Shown here: one piece after another, positions 13,101-21,742 of the stretch
Layout of the letters: every line of letters starts with the position of its first letter
How positions within the stretch are numbered: the stretch's first letter is position 1
From: Amoebophrya sp. A120
Lineage: Eukaryota; Sar; Dinophyceae; Syndiniales; Amoebophryaceae
Direction of reading: 5' to 3'
DNA: 64,000 bases
Assembly: GCA_905178155.1 (NCBI GenBank)
Contig: CAJINV010000024.1
Coordinates: forward strand, 75,494-139,493
Program-made: the position numbers and the translations under genes
The notes under the pieces: generated by a model
The model's input: the letters and a program-made list of their open reading frames with translations, nothing else
Database searches by the model: none
What the model was told of the DNA's origin: nothing

Positions 13101-16061
13101 GTCCTTGCCAGCAAGACAAATCTGATTGGTGTACGCAAATCCAGCGTGAGAAACTTCGTTTTGATATGGGGAGGGGGATTTTTCATTCTGATAGCTTGGC
13201 GGTGCTGCTGCTACTGCTGCTCGTCTTTGGCGAAGGGACAACGGGAGGTGCTGCGCCAGTTGTAGTACTAGTGGTCCCCGCACCTCCTCCGTTCACTGCT
13301 GCCGCCGCCGCCGCGCGGGATTTCTCCCCCGCGGCTATCATCGCCCGCAGATCCGTATGAATTGCAAATATGTCTGGGTCTGGAAGGATGCAGCTTGTGA
13401 TGCTGCGTCTGAATTCTACAAAAATCTGTATTGCATGAACAGCAAATAAAGACTTCCAGTTTTTGCCAGGGCGAGAGGGCATATCTCATGCGATATAGGC
13501 ATCAGCAAGCCCTCACAAAATCTGTCATGCTAGGGCATGCATCACAGACATTAAGAGTCATGCAGACTGTGCATGACAAACCTTGCATCCTTCCAGACCC
13601 AGACATTTTTGCAATTCATAATCCGGGGAACCGAGGTCCTCCGTGAGCACCGTCATCTTTTTTCTTTTTCCGTGAATCACGGGCGTTGCGTATCCTGTGT
13701 AAAAACGCCCCCACCCGCCCATAGTCAAGTTGGTAAATCTGCAACACAAATCTCCAAGTTTTGGGAGTTTTGCATGACAAGTTTCCATCTGTAGCGTAGG
13801 GCTGTTTAACGAGGGCAGCCGCATGAGAAACCGAGCTTCTCATCCTGTTTACGGCATTACAAAGTCCAAAACACGATTGGAAATGCCTCTCATGGAGATG
13901 TGCATTACAAATCTTCTTGTCATTTTACATCTGCATGACAACTACGGGGTGGGGACGTTTTTACTCAGGATATTGCGTCCCCGTCTTCGCTTTCCTCCGG
14001 CCAATGCTCGCTTGGTGGCGTGAGGAAAAGGAGTCTTGTCACGAGGGACCGCATATGGATTGCAAAAATGTCTGGGTCTGGAAGGTTGGAACTTAACATG
14101 CTAGATCTAAATGATGCAAAAATCTGTGTTGCGTGAGTGCCAAAAGCTGTCCGCTTTTGACCAAGTTGAGAGGGGGTTTCTCATGCAGGAAAGGCATGAT
14201 AGAGCCCTCAAAGGATCTGTCATGCTGAGTCTCGCATTCCAGACCTCATGGGTCATGGAAACCCTGCATCACAAATCTTGCATTCTTCCAGACCCAGACA
14301 TTTTTACATTTGATACCGCAGCTTGCCCTCGTCATCCAGGTCCGCGAAGTACTGAATGTCATCATCCACGTGCGTTTCCACGTATGCAATGCAAAAGCAT
14401 CGTACAACTCGTAGTAATCGCAGTTTTATGCATTACAAATCTCCATCAAAAGGTAAAACAGCATGACAAATCCTATTTCTCATGCTGAGCAAATTTGTAA
14501 TCGTAATGCAATTCATACTAGATGAACTAGTGCGATGCTTTTGCAATGCATACCACGGGTCTCCCGCGCTCCTCGGGGCTCGGACCTTCCGGCATCGTCA
14601 GCTCGTGGTACACGGCCCGCGGCCACTCCTGAATGTCACCGCTCAAGCATTTGTCGCAGAAGTCGTCGTCGTACGCACAGCTTTGCACCTCCTCAAACAT
14701 TTCGTTCTCGGCGACCAGGCCCATTTCTTCCACTGGGTCAGCATGTGTATCATCTACCACGTGCATGACTGCCTCGCCTTTGTGGTCAGCAGACTTCGCA
14801 CCATCCGTGTTCATCGTAGTGCCACTACGGTAAGAACCACTGCCATCTCCACCCAGTACTAACGCCCGGATTTGCTTGACCGCAGAACAATAGTCGTACA
14901 GCTTCCTACATCGTACGAAAAAAGAGTTTCACTGTAAGGATTTTGCAAGTTTTACGTCACAAGTTCGTTACATATGACCAAGAAAACTTGCCATGCGTGC
15001 TTCCTAAGGCAAAACACGTTGAAAAGCCCAGCGTCTTGCATGTGTAGCAAGACAAATAGTTGTGTGCTCCATTCTATGCGTCACAAGTTCACAGTGAAAC
15101 AGTTTTTTCGTGCGATATCCTATCTGCCACTTCGTTGTTCACCATGGCCAGCCGTTGCATCTCCCGCATGAGAAGCTCCCTTTGCTCCACCCGGCGGCAC
15201 CGGCCGTTCAGGAGCAGTAGCATCAGCTTCACGCAGATCTCGTGCCGGTCAAAGATGGCCGCGCCGCATCTGGGAGGGAGGAATGTATTTAAAGTATCCT
15301 CGAGATTATATGAATTTAGAAGTTGTTATACCGGTAGTTGTACGCTTGCAGTCTCGCTGACAAAGCGCGCTCGCCATGAGCAAAGTTGTGCATCATGACA
15401 AAGCGAAATTGATGATATAAACAAAATTTATAGTAGTACTTGGGTTCCCGGGGGATGCACTTGAACATGTTCGGAAAGATGTCGTCTCTCAACTCCTTAA
15501 ACAGCTGCCGGATCGTATCCTGAGCAAAAAAAAAGTCCCCACCCCAGAGTCAAGTGGGTAAATCTGCAACACAAATCTCCAAGTTTTGGGACTTATGCAT
15601 GACAAGTTTTCATCCGTACAGTAGTGCTGTTTAGCAAGGACAGCCGCATCACAAAGACAGTTCTGCTCATCCTGTTTACAGCATTATATATAAACACCAG
15701 AACACGACTATAAATGCCTCTCTTGCGGATGTGCATTACAGATTTTTCTGTAGATGCAAATTTGCATGACAACTATGGGGTGGGGACGTTTTTCCATGGG
15801 ATAGATCGTTTTCCGCAGGGGGCAAAAGAGTTGGAAGTCCTGCGTGAATTCGGCCCCGATGTACTCCCCGGTCGCCAGTAGCTGCAAGTTTGTGTGCGTG
15901 TGCATGTTATCCAGGTTTTCGTCTTTTAAAGCGATGCTCGGGAGTTTTGGCGGCTCGCAGTACGGGGAGTCGCGTTTTCCGCATTGCCGGTAGTACGCCG
16001 GGAGAATGTAGTGACCGGTAGTTGTTGGTGTACTACCGGTCGAGAGGAGTGCGGCGGACAT
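1141..16061 (-). CDS. Gene A: large coiled-coil protein with a MED31-like domain
   Basis: Twenty-six exons read 5' to 3' on the minus strand: 16061-15804, 15515-15440, 15269-15118, 14908-14553, 14382-14316, 14053-13973, 13690-13621, 13355-13194, 12873-12728, 12561-12492, 12229-12172, 11919-11880, 11627-11199, 9868-9718, 9507-9469, 9112-9010, 4838-4655, 4404-4263, 3967-3801, 3547-3488, 3335-3291, 3075-3024, 2876-2133, 1869-1829, 1576-1488, 1273-1141. Each introner junction must lose one 5 bp TSD copy; the total is then 1265 codons ending in TGA. The start ATG opens a block (MS..LLSTG) conserved in gene B. Residues about 630-710 (exons 13-16) carry NPRYLQHV, FLRYLLYF and DYPVAVELLE, spaced as in Mediator subunit MED31/SOH1. 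The C-terminal third is Lys/Glu/Gln/Ala-rich and probably coiled coil (EKEAKEAAEKEQEEQA). MED31 itself is usually a small single-domain protein, so this length is unusual. I do not recognise the rest. Nuclear location is inferred only from the domain. Confidence 0.8.
1274..1487. mobile_element. Introner-like element, family IV/VI type, shared by A and B
   Basis: A 214 bp element with TSD CTTTC (1269-1273, 1488-1492). The same element lies at 47674-47891 in gene B, so it predates the duplication. Removing it plus one TSD joins the QQQ and KARAKAAAAAAK stretches of the protein. Confidence 0.9.
1577..1828. mobile_element. Introner-like element, family I, copy A only
   Basis: A 252 bp element with TSD TCTTC (1572-1576, 1829-1833). 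Gene B has an unoccupied site near 47976-47980 (GTTTC, one or two substitutions). Inverted ends TATCAAATG / CATTTGATA. Confidence 0.93.
1870..2132. mobile_element. Introner-like element, family I, copy A only
   Basis: A 263 bp element with a perfect TSD TCAAG (1865-1869, 2133-2137). The empty site in gene B is TCAAG at 48012-48016. No placement within the TSD gives GT-AG ends. Confidence 0.95.
2877..3023. mobile_element. Introner-like element, family II, shared site
   Basis: A 147 bp element. The same site is occupied in gene B (49037-51148), where it carries a 1.96 kb nested insertion. I cannot find a matching TSD, so this is probably an older insertion. Its removal joins the KKNQ and SLLHEIF parts of the protein. 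Confidence 0.85.
3076..3290. mobile_element. Introner-like element, family IV, copy A only
   Basis: A 215 bp element with TSD TTTCC (3071-3075, 3291-3295). The empty site in gene B is TTTCC at 51196-51200. The right end is a T-run followed by GGATA. Confidence 0.95.
3336..3487. mobile_element. Introner-like element, family II, copy A only
   Basis: A 152 bp element with TSD CGGCC (3331-3335) and CGGCT (3488-3492), one mismatch. Gene B is empty at 51236-51240 (CGGCT). Confidence 0.93.
3548..3800. mobile_element. Introner-like element, family I, copy A only
   Basis: A 253 bp element with TSD CCCAG (3543-3547, 3801-3805). Gene B is empty at 52278-52282 but has its own family I element about 10 bp away (51286-52267). 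Confidence 0.94.
3968..4262. mobile_element. Introner-like element, family I, copy A only
   Basis: A 295 bp element with TSD TCTGT (3963-3967) and TCTTT (4263-4267). The empty site in gene B, TCTTT at 52440-52444, indicates that the left copy mutated after insertion. Confidence 0.92.
4405..4654. mobile_element. Introner-like element, family I, copy A only
   Basis: A 250 bp element with TSD ACCGT (4400-4404, 4655-4659). The empty site in gene B is ACCGT at 52577-52581. Internally it is close to the isolated element at 44560-44811, which marks a subfamily. Confidence 0.95.
4839..9009. mobile_element. Composite family I element carrying a 3 kb decayed ORF region
   Basis: A 4.17 kb interval bounded by family I ends (left 4839-4955, right about 8860-9009) and a perfect TSD AGATC (4834-4838, 9010-9014). 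The homologous interval in B is 53148-58001 with the same TSD. Inside are about 0.8 kb without coding (4960-5755), a fragment of a second family I interior (about 5755-5845), and a GC-rich decayed ORF (about 5850-8860). Removing the whole interval plus one TSD joins LSTSSI to SGSYNTFF in frame. It is either one ordinary element hit by later insertions or a long parent form of family I. Confidence 0.85.
5850..8860 (-). pseudogene. Decayed ORF inside the composite element, copy A
   Basis: Minus-strand, GC-rich coding-like DNA of about 3 kb with a relative at 54745-57850. No single frame is open throughout. Stretches such as KAVQWEKLKAGQII, RRCSMCPVSSAST and RYWRKYH-like Arg-rich runs jump between frames. 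Comparison with copy B shows independent lesions: copy A has an extra 8 bp near 6620 that brings in a stop after GGSGKTK, and further shifts near 7580 and 7890. I recognise no family and see no clear catalytic motif. It could be a transposase relic, an inserted host gene fragment, or another mobile gene. Confidence 0.6.
9113..9468. mobile_element. Introner-like element, family V, inside the MED31-like region
   Basis: A 356 bp element with TSD AGTTC (9108-9112, 9469-9473). Its removal joins PVAVEL to LEILLVDN of the MED31-like domain in frame. The matching DNA is deleted in gene B, so there is no empty site to compare. Confidence 0.92.
9508..9717. mobile_element. Introner-like element, family IV, inside the MED31-like region
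   Basis: A 210 bp element with TSD TGTAA (9503-9507) and TGTAT (9718-9722). Removal gives FRNPTYKIFLDYP, restoring the core MED31 pattern. The matching DNA is absent from gene B. Confidence 0.9.
9869..11198. mobile_element. Introner-like element, family VI, with a nested 1.1 kb insertion
   Basis: Left end TATCGTGAG and right end GTACGATA, with TSD TCGCT (9864-9868) and TTGCT (11199-11203), one mismatch. Without the nested insertion the element would be about 210 bp. Removal joins LPYS to DVQRFTWES in frame. The region is deleted in gene B. Confidence 0.85.
10043..11163. mobile_element. Insertion nested in an introner, with 15 bp direct repeats
   Basis: The 15 bp sequence GATGCAGATCTTGCA occurs at 10028-10042 and again at 11149-11163, exactly flanking about 1.1 kb that other family VI elements lack. 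The long duplication is unlike the 5 bp TSD of introners and points to a different mobile element class. The insert holds three copies of GGTGCGGCC near 10556, 10659 and 10718. I see no coding region in it. Confidence 0.7.
11628..11879. mobile_element. Introner-like element, family VI, site also hit in B by family I
   Basis: A 252 bp element with TSD AGTAC (11623-11627, 11880-11884). Gene B carries a family I element (58832-59084) at exactly this position with the same TSD. Confidence 0.94.
11920..12171. mobile_element. Introner-like element, family I, copy A only
   Basis: A 252 bp element with TSD CCCAC (11915-11919) and CCCGC (12172-12176). Gene B is empty at 59120-59124 (CCCGC). The first bases are TCTC rather than TATC. 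Confidence 0.92.
12230..12491. mobile_element. Introner-like element, family I, copy A only
   Basis: A 262 bp element with TSD CAGTT (12225-12229, 12492-12496). The empty site in B is 59173-59177. Confidence 0.93.
12562..12727. mobile_element. Introner-like element, family II, copy A only
   Basis: A 166 bp element with TSD GGTTC (12557-12561, 12728-12732). The empty site in B is 59238-59242. It starts AATCCTG where relatives have TATCCTG. Confidence 0.94.
12874..13193. mobile_element. Introner-like element, family V, copy A only
   Basis: A 320 bp element with TSD GCTTG (12869-12873, 13194-13198). The empty site in B is 59705-59709. B has its own family V element about 35 bp away in exon coordinates (59346-59669). 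Confidence 0.94.
13356..13620. mobile_element. Introner-like element, family I, copy A only
   Basis: A 265 bp element with TSD ATCCG (13351-13355, 13621-13625). The empty site in B is 60067-60071. Confidence 0.95.
13691..13972. mobile_element. Introner-like element, family III, copy A only
   Basis: A 282 bp element with TSD TTGCG (13686-13690, 13973-13977). The empty site in B is 60132-60136. Ends TATCCTG / CAGGATA. Confidence 0.95.
14054..14315. mobile_element. Introner-like element, family I, copy A only
   Basis: A 262 bp element with TSD CCGCA (14049-14053, 14316-14320). The empty site in B is 60426-60430. Confidence 0.95.
14383..14552. mobile_element. Introner-like element, family II, shared by A and B
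   Basis: A 170 bp element with TSD CCACG (14378-14382, 14553-14557). The same element is at 60493-60657 in gene B. Its ends TATGCAATGC / GCAATGCATA are nearly symmetrical. Confidence 0.93.
14909..15117. mobile_element. Introner-like element, family VI, copy A only
   Basis: A 209 bp element with TSD TCCTA (14904-14908, 15118-15122). The empty site in B is 61009-61013. Removal restores VADRKLYDYCSA. Confidence 0.95.
15270..15439 (-). other. Ordinary GT-AG intron in gene A
   Basis: On the minus strand the interval begins GTACTACT and ends CCTCCCTCCCAG, giving normal GT and AG ends with a pyrimidine tract. Joining gives REPKCGAAIFDRHE in frame. The homologous intron in gene B is 61491-61654 and has diverged much more than the flanking exons. 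There is no TIR and no TSD, so this is a different intron class from its neighbours. Confidence 0.85.
15516..15803. mobile_element. Introner-like element, family III, shared by A and B
   Basis: A 288 bp element with TSD GATCG (15511-15515, 15804-15808). The same insertion is at 61731-62022 in gene B, so it predates the duplication. Removal restores LRKTIRQLFKELRDD. Confidence 0.94.
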
Positions 16062-17180
16062 GGTGATCACGGGGTTCGGGTTTTGGCTTAGTTGGTTTCT
16101 ATACAATTCCTCTTCGTTCTTGTAAAAATTTGAAATTTCTACCAACTACGGAAGGAGTGTAAGTTCTAGGTGTGAGATCGACATGATTTCACGAAGTAGA
16201 TGTTGTAAGTGCTTCTAAGTTCGTCCGTAGAATAGATTGGCGCCGCTGTGGAAGATAGTAGAGTAGGAGTAGAAGAGAAGTGCCAAAATCTATCGACATT
16301 ATATTATAATCTTCAATGAAGGAGCCAAAGTTGCTTTGTTTGCATTTCAATTTCTGTCGTCGTAGCAAGAATCTTGGTCTATGTTGGAGTGTGTATTGGA
16401 AATCCAAGGTGTAGCTTCGTCGTCCAACAACGAGATACTTCCTAGCGCGACTGCCTCGAAGTCCAATCGAAACCTAGTCTCGATTTGCGTATTGTACTGC
16501 GTTAACCTGCATTTTCCATCTGGTCGCCCATGCGTTAAATCAATACATTCCCATCACTATCATCGTACTTTACAGAGTTACAACAAGACTCAGATCGCAC
16601 TGATCATCACTCGCTCCTTCTGGTGCCTGACGGATCCCTATTGGGTCCTGTGCTGGATAAGAATGATCAGAACGACAGGGAGTAGCAGCACTTTTACCCC
16701 GGTTTGACGAAAACCGGAAAGAAAGCGTCGCCATCGACATATCTCTGAAAGAGGAAGACCTCGTCCTTCAAACGCGAAACTCAACGACAGGTGGAACAAG
16801 TAGCCGCTCCTCGCCTTTCCGATCTTCCGGAAGTTCAAGCTGGGAGGTGGCAGGTGCTCGGCTACCGGGGCTGTTGATGTTGCCCCACCTTGCCTCGCCG
16901 TAGCGGGTTGTCACTCTTGATCATGGAAACTGAAATCGTACATACCACACGAACTAGGTTCTTCACTGCCGGAGGACATTGCTCAGCACTTCCTTCTGAA
17001 CAAAAACGGAGCTGTCTTTAGATTTGTAGCATAAGTGTTAGCCTTGGTTATTGACCAGTTCCATTGCGCCGGCAAGACTATACCACGACGGAAACCTACA
17101 TCTACAAAGGCGCACTCTGCTAAAAAAATCGGATATTTTTCATCGTGCATTCCATATCGTATTCAAGCCTGTACCCCACA
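16062..17180. other. Intergenic region between F1 and gene A
   Basis: I find no gene. The central part, 16310-16945, is a diverged repeat of 20105-20668 (listed separately). On the minus strand this stretch is downstream of F1 and upstream of the start of gene A, so it should hold the promoter or 5' leader of A. I see no recognisable core promoter motif. Confidence 0.6.
16310..16945. repeat. Diverged intergenic repeat, copy 1
   Basis: This block aligns by eye with 20105-20668 in the same orientation. Shared stretches include GAGCCAAAGTTGCTTTGTT, GAAACTCAACGACAG, CCGCTCCTCGCCTTT and GAAATCGTACATACC. It lies 250-900 bp upstream of the start codon of gene A; the partner lies 290-860 bp upstream of F1. 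The function is unknown. A shared upstream control or leader region, or a decayed mobile element, would both fit. Confidence 0.75.
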
Positions 17181-19811
17181 TCAGCTTTGTTCCTGAGACT
17201 CGCTTCCGCTGTAGATTTTGGAAGGATAAAAGACCAGATAGCTTTTCGGACTGTTAGTGAGCCTTTTCGGCACAAGTGGCGCGCGTTTATCGAGAAGCTT
17301 CTCGTATGATCCACGATCTCGCAGGCGCTGTGCATGGAAGCTTCGCCAGTCCCACTGAAGTTGGTCGTACGACCAACGGAGCCCTACACCATCGGAGCCA
17401 CTCCGCCACTTCTTTGCAAATTTCCGAAACATTTTTCGGAAAAATGGGTACCAGTTTTCGTCTAGCGGTTCCCTTCTAACTGGCGTTACCCAGAGACGTG
17501 GGTCGGTAGCATTTATCAATTCTGGGTTCAGGCAGTAACCTGTATTGTTTATGGATATGTTGCCCTTCGAATTAGTTTTAGACACAAATAAAGGTCTACC
17601 TCGTCGAGGTAGACCAGTCGAACAAGAATAGCACGGCTCGCACCATCGCTCGGCCAGGTGCTCACGCCACAGCGATTCAGAACCAAAACGAAGCCAGGCA
17701 TAGTCGGAGAGGAGGAGCAAATAAGATAAGCCTCAAGGGGAAGGGTTGGGTACACAGGATAGCTAGTTTCACATGGGAATATGTGCGCGGCCTGCTGTAG
17801 TGTGGGTATATCGATATCCACGTACGTCCAGTAGGCAGCCGTAACGGACACATTCCCATCACTCAACGAAGACACACGCATTTATCGACTTACCGTGCTT
17901 CACCGGAAATGGCAGCGAGTTGTACACAAGATCATAGTTCTGAAACAGAAACTCCGTTGCCATAGCCACACGGCACCTTCGATCCAAAATCAACGGATTT
18001 GGATTCCGCGCCATGTTCACTTTCCTAGCGAAGTCAGACGGAGAAACAGGGAGGCCTTCCGACGCCTTCCAGCTCTTCCTGTAAAAAGCGTGCGCGACCG
18101 GTGGGTTCCAAACTACCACATGTCGCACCGAAACAGCTGCAGTCTGAGTTTTTTTGCTTCTATCCACCGTTGCACTTCGGGTCGCAGATGATTCTTCGTG
18201 GAAAAAATCCAGAACCTCGCGAAAAAATGCCTTGTCGCTTTTGTGGCACCCTTTTCGAAGCTTGTCCGAGTCGTAGGTCGGCAAGATGGAAAAGCCCACA
18301 CTGCCTGCAGTTTCGTACAACGTGGCCGGATTGCACGTCTCCCTAACCATGGTCATCAGAAATCGTACCTGAAACAGAAGGTTAGAGTTGAAATTTTACA
18401 GATGCATAGATAGTATCTATTCAAAGGGCAAGCGCTAGTAACGCACAGGCAGTGGCAGCCAGTGAAGTGAGTCTGAGTGCATTGCCGACACGATCGCACC
18501 ACCTTCGCCTTGCGTTGAGAATAATCGCGCGCAAGTGGCAACGGCAGGCGAGCGAAAAAAAACGGAGCTGAAGGGAAACATATCAATAAATGTGCTGGCT
18601 CTACAAAAGGGCAGTACACTCCAATCCGTAGCGGCCGCAGAAGTTCGTTTGCCACCCTCTGCTCGAGATACTTCAACTTCAGATTGGTATTTTTGTAAAT
18701 AATCCCTGCCCAAGTCCACAGTGTCGCTCCAATAGTCAATAGGCATTTTTGTGCCCAATCGCTCCCGCAAAACCTCTATGTAGAGGTCTTCACAGCTATC
18801 CGTTCGGTCTTCTAGTGCTCTACCCAGAGTCTTCTGGGCGCGGGCGGCGGCAGCAAGTTGCGCACCGGTTGCGTCTGCTTCCGAATTCGGCTTGGCAGTT
18901 CCCAACAATGCAGCTGCGTCCCCAGCGGATAAGAAGCTCAAAATGCCGTTCTGCTCATTCAAAAAACCCGTTGGTCCAGAGAGAAGTAGCCCCGGCTGTA
19001 CGCGTTTGATATCGGTCAAAAGATCCCTACGCACTTCCGGTACGGCAACGGGTTGCTCCATTCTGACGGGCCTGTCCTCCCGTTGTAAGGCCTCTACCTG
19101 CATTCCAGCGTAATTTTGTTTTTCCTTCGGTAATGAATCGGCTCTGTTCAGCTTTATCTTCACCCCCGCCCGGCTTCCTACGTTAGCAGCACGGCTTGCC
19201 GACTCGCTGTCGCTCTCTTGCCCCGTCCGGATCTCCGTGCCTCCACTCGTAGTCCCTCTTGACGAGGCGCCATCGCTTCCGAATGTCGAAACGAAATCTC
19301 CACGCTGGGTACCTGGCGGCGGGCCCGGTATCATCCGAATAAAGCTGTCACCGGTGGAAGCCTGAATCGCAATATTTTTCGCGCCCCTGCGATAAGATGT
19401 GCCCGTTCTGTCCTCGACAATGCCCTCGTCGATCGCTTGGTCGGGCTCCGGGCGACGTTGCTCTCGCAGTCCATCCTCTTTTTGCAGCTCACTCGGCTGT
19501 GGCGTTCGTCGTCGCCCTCCTGCAGAAATATTTGGGCTTGTAGAAGATATCGCCGCCCCTCGCCCTCGGTCCTGCTGCGGCCTCAAGCGCCCGGCGCAGG
19601 TTTTTCTCAGTACGTGTCGCACTGTTTGAACCAGGCGGGCTCTTGTAGAACAAATTTCAACTTTCTCAGCAGCAGATGGAGCTGGAACAGCTGTATCGGA
19701 CGTTTCGGAAGCTGCAGCCGCTGCTCGTACTCCTCTACTCTTTGTACTAGCGTGGGAAAGGGAAAACCAAGAGAACAGCAAGAACTGCTGCAGGTGTTGA
19801 CGATGCCGCAT
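17181..19811 (-). CDS. F1: secreted-type protein of an unrecognised F family
   Basis: Three exons, 19811-18618, 18368-17894 and 17539-17181, total 2028 nt (676 codons) and end in TGA. Both introns have GT and AG ends (GTACTG...TTTCAG and GTAAGT...TACAG). The start ATG is followed by a basic stretch and the hydrophobic FLLFSWFSL, a plausible signal peptide. Residues about 30-300 are low-complexity, rich in Ser, Arg and Gly. Then come GLLLSGPTGFLNE, GILSFLS and CEDLYIEVLRER (end of exon 1), MTMVRETCNP and KAFFREVLDFF (exon 2), and YCLNPEL, WYPFFRKMFRKF and QWDWRSFHAQRLR (exon 3). F2, F3 and F4 share these blocks and the intron positions. I know no named family with these motifs. Export is an inference from the N-terminus. 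Confidence 0.82.
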
Positions 19812-21742
19812 TGTGCTTTCGACAGTGTAACTTTTCCTTCTCCCACCTTCTCGTAGGCTGATGGGGAAGCAAGAACTCACTCGCGCTTCCTAGTGACGTA
19901 AGTACTCAGGGGCACCACTTCTACCGTGAAAAAAAACGCTCTAGTATCACAACATCAATCATACAATTTGTCTACTAGCCGCGAGAAATTAATGCGTCGG
20001 CGCCGCTGGTGGACAAGAAAAGGGGGTGATAAACAATGAAGGAGCTCATATCTCCTGTGGATACCTATACCAGAATCTTCAACATCAAGTGAGATCGCAC
20101 ACTGCTCAGAGGTTGCACTTCTTAATGAACGAGCCAAAGTTGCTTTGTTCGTATTGATTTCCATCTTTGTCTAACTTTGGTCTAATATTATGGCTGTGTG
20201 TGCATAATTAGAAATCCAAGACGAGGCTTCGTCATCCGAGAAACCTATATTAGTAATCTTTTGACCTGCTTATGTGTTAAAGTAATGCTGGATCCCATCA
20301 CTTTGGTGTGGTCATCACACTTACAAGGCTTAGATCCGACTAACCATTTTTCAAGTAGTGGCCCCTTCTGGTGAGTGACAGGTCTCTACTGGGTACTGTG
20401 GATAATGATCAACAACACTTCTGCTCCGGTTAGACGAGAACTAAAAGGACGACGGACTTTTGAACAACAAAAACGTCTCCAGGCGTGAAACTCAACGACA
20501 GCTGGAACAAGCCGCTCCTCGCCTTTATTTCGATCACCCGGGAGTCCAAGCTGGGAGGCGGCAGGTGTTCGGCTACTGGGGCTTTTGACGTTGTCTTACC
20601 TTGCCTCGCAGTGGCGGGTTTTCATGCTGCTCTTGGTCATGGAAATTGAAATCGTACATACCCTTCGACCATTTGGGCGCCAACTACGCTCTTTCCACCT
20701 TTCAAAACAACAACAAGATCAGCTATATGTGCTACTTGGTTTACCAAACTTCATATGTTCTTTTTTACTTTTGTTCGTTAACTTGTACTCTTAATCCACC
20801 TTTTTTACTTTTACTCAACTTTTACTCTTTCAGGAGGAAAGAACTGCACCACCACGTGGATACAGTTGTACTGCTACATGTAAATCTTACAAATCTTCAC
20901 TCTACAACGCTGGAGGTGTAGTGTCCTTGAAGTACAGACCTTTTCAGATGTGCCATAGTGCTTGATGCGAGTACTCCATGTATAAATAAGGTTGTGGCTA
21001 CTTCTACTTGAAAAAAACATATTCTTTTCGTCGCAAAATCTTTCTGCTAGTCCCAAAAAATACGCCAGTCAAGGACTGGATCCCACCGTTTCCGTTCCAC
21101 ACAGCTTTTTTACATCAGTCGGCATGGTGCTAGATCTCGTCGAACTAAGTACTCGTTTCAAACTTCAATAGGTAAACAGATACTTCTTCATCAGGTGCGG
21201 CGCGCGTGTCTCGGATGTCCCTCCCAGTAACAAAACAAGACAGCAATGGACATCATCTGGACAGCACTACTTTACTCGTTAAACCAAACGCACGGGATCA
21301 CAGTCATATTTTCATACATCATATCAGCCCACTTCTACAGGTCTGATTTTGTTTTTGAGCCATAGTGGCGGCTTAAAATGTTGAAAAAGAGACAATACAT
21401 AGCCCATCACTAAACCCAACCTAAGGACGAAGGCTTCACTGTGTGTCTCAAAAAATTTGAACTGATACTACTTCTTTACTGTAATGATCAGGCTACTTCT
21501 TACTTTACTGTAACTCGTCTGCTGCTTTACATACAGCAGTTCCTCTAGATGCACTTGCATTTCCAAGCAGGTTTGTTGCGCTGCGAGACTACGCGCAGCA
21601 ACAACGAGACTCGCGCAAAGATCGTTCGTTAGCATTTTCCATACAGCCGAGAACTTTTCTTTTTAATACTCAAGTCGGAGCCCGACCTCATCAATCTTTC
21701 CGTCGTCTACTGCCACTCCTCACCAATTCTTGAGCTCCTTCG
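19812..21742. other. Intergenic region between W and F1
   Basis: No convincing coding region. It contains the repeat 20105-20668. The rest (20670-21742) is AT-richer with short T and A runs, and I see no repeat or element in it. Confidence 0.6.
20105..20668. repeat. Diverged intergenic repeat, copy 2
   Basis: Partner of 16310-16945, same orientation, with several substitutions and small indels. It ends just after GAAATCGTACATACC. It lies upstream of the F1 start on the minus strand. Confidence 0.75.

Larger units (their letters stand above)
1097..16150. repeat. Direct duplication, copy A
   Basis: This block is repeated in the same orientation at 47345-62340. It covers one complete gene plus about 45 bp of 3' flank and about 90 bp of 5' flank. 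Exonic DNA is highly similar between the copies. The differences are mostly whole introner elements present in one copy only, a 2.2 kb deletion in copy B, and extra insertions nested in elements. Shared introns, including one ordinary GT-AG intron, show the copying was at DNA level and not through a processed mRNA. Confidence 0.95.

Noticed and set aside
17562-17720. Extra coding exon in F1 (WLRFGSESLWREHLAERW)
   Set aside because: It lies inside the second F1 intron. F2, F3 and F4 have no equivalent, and the frame closes properly without it.
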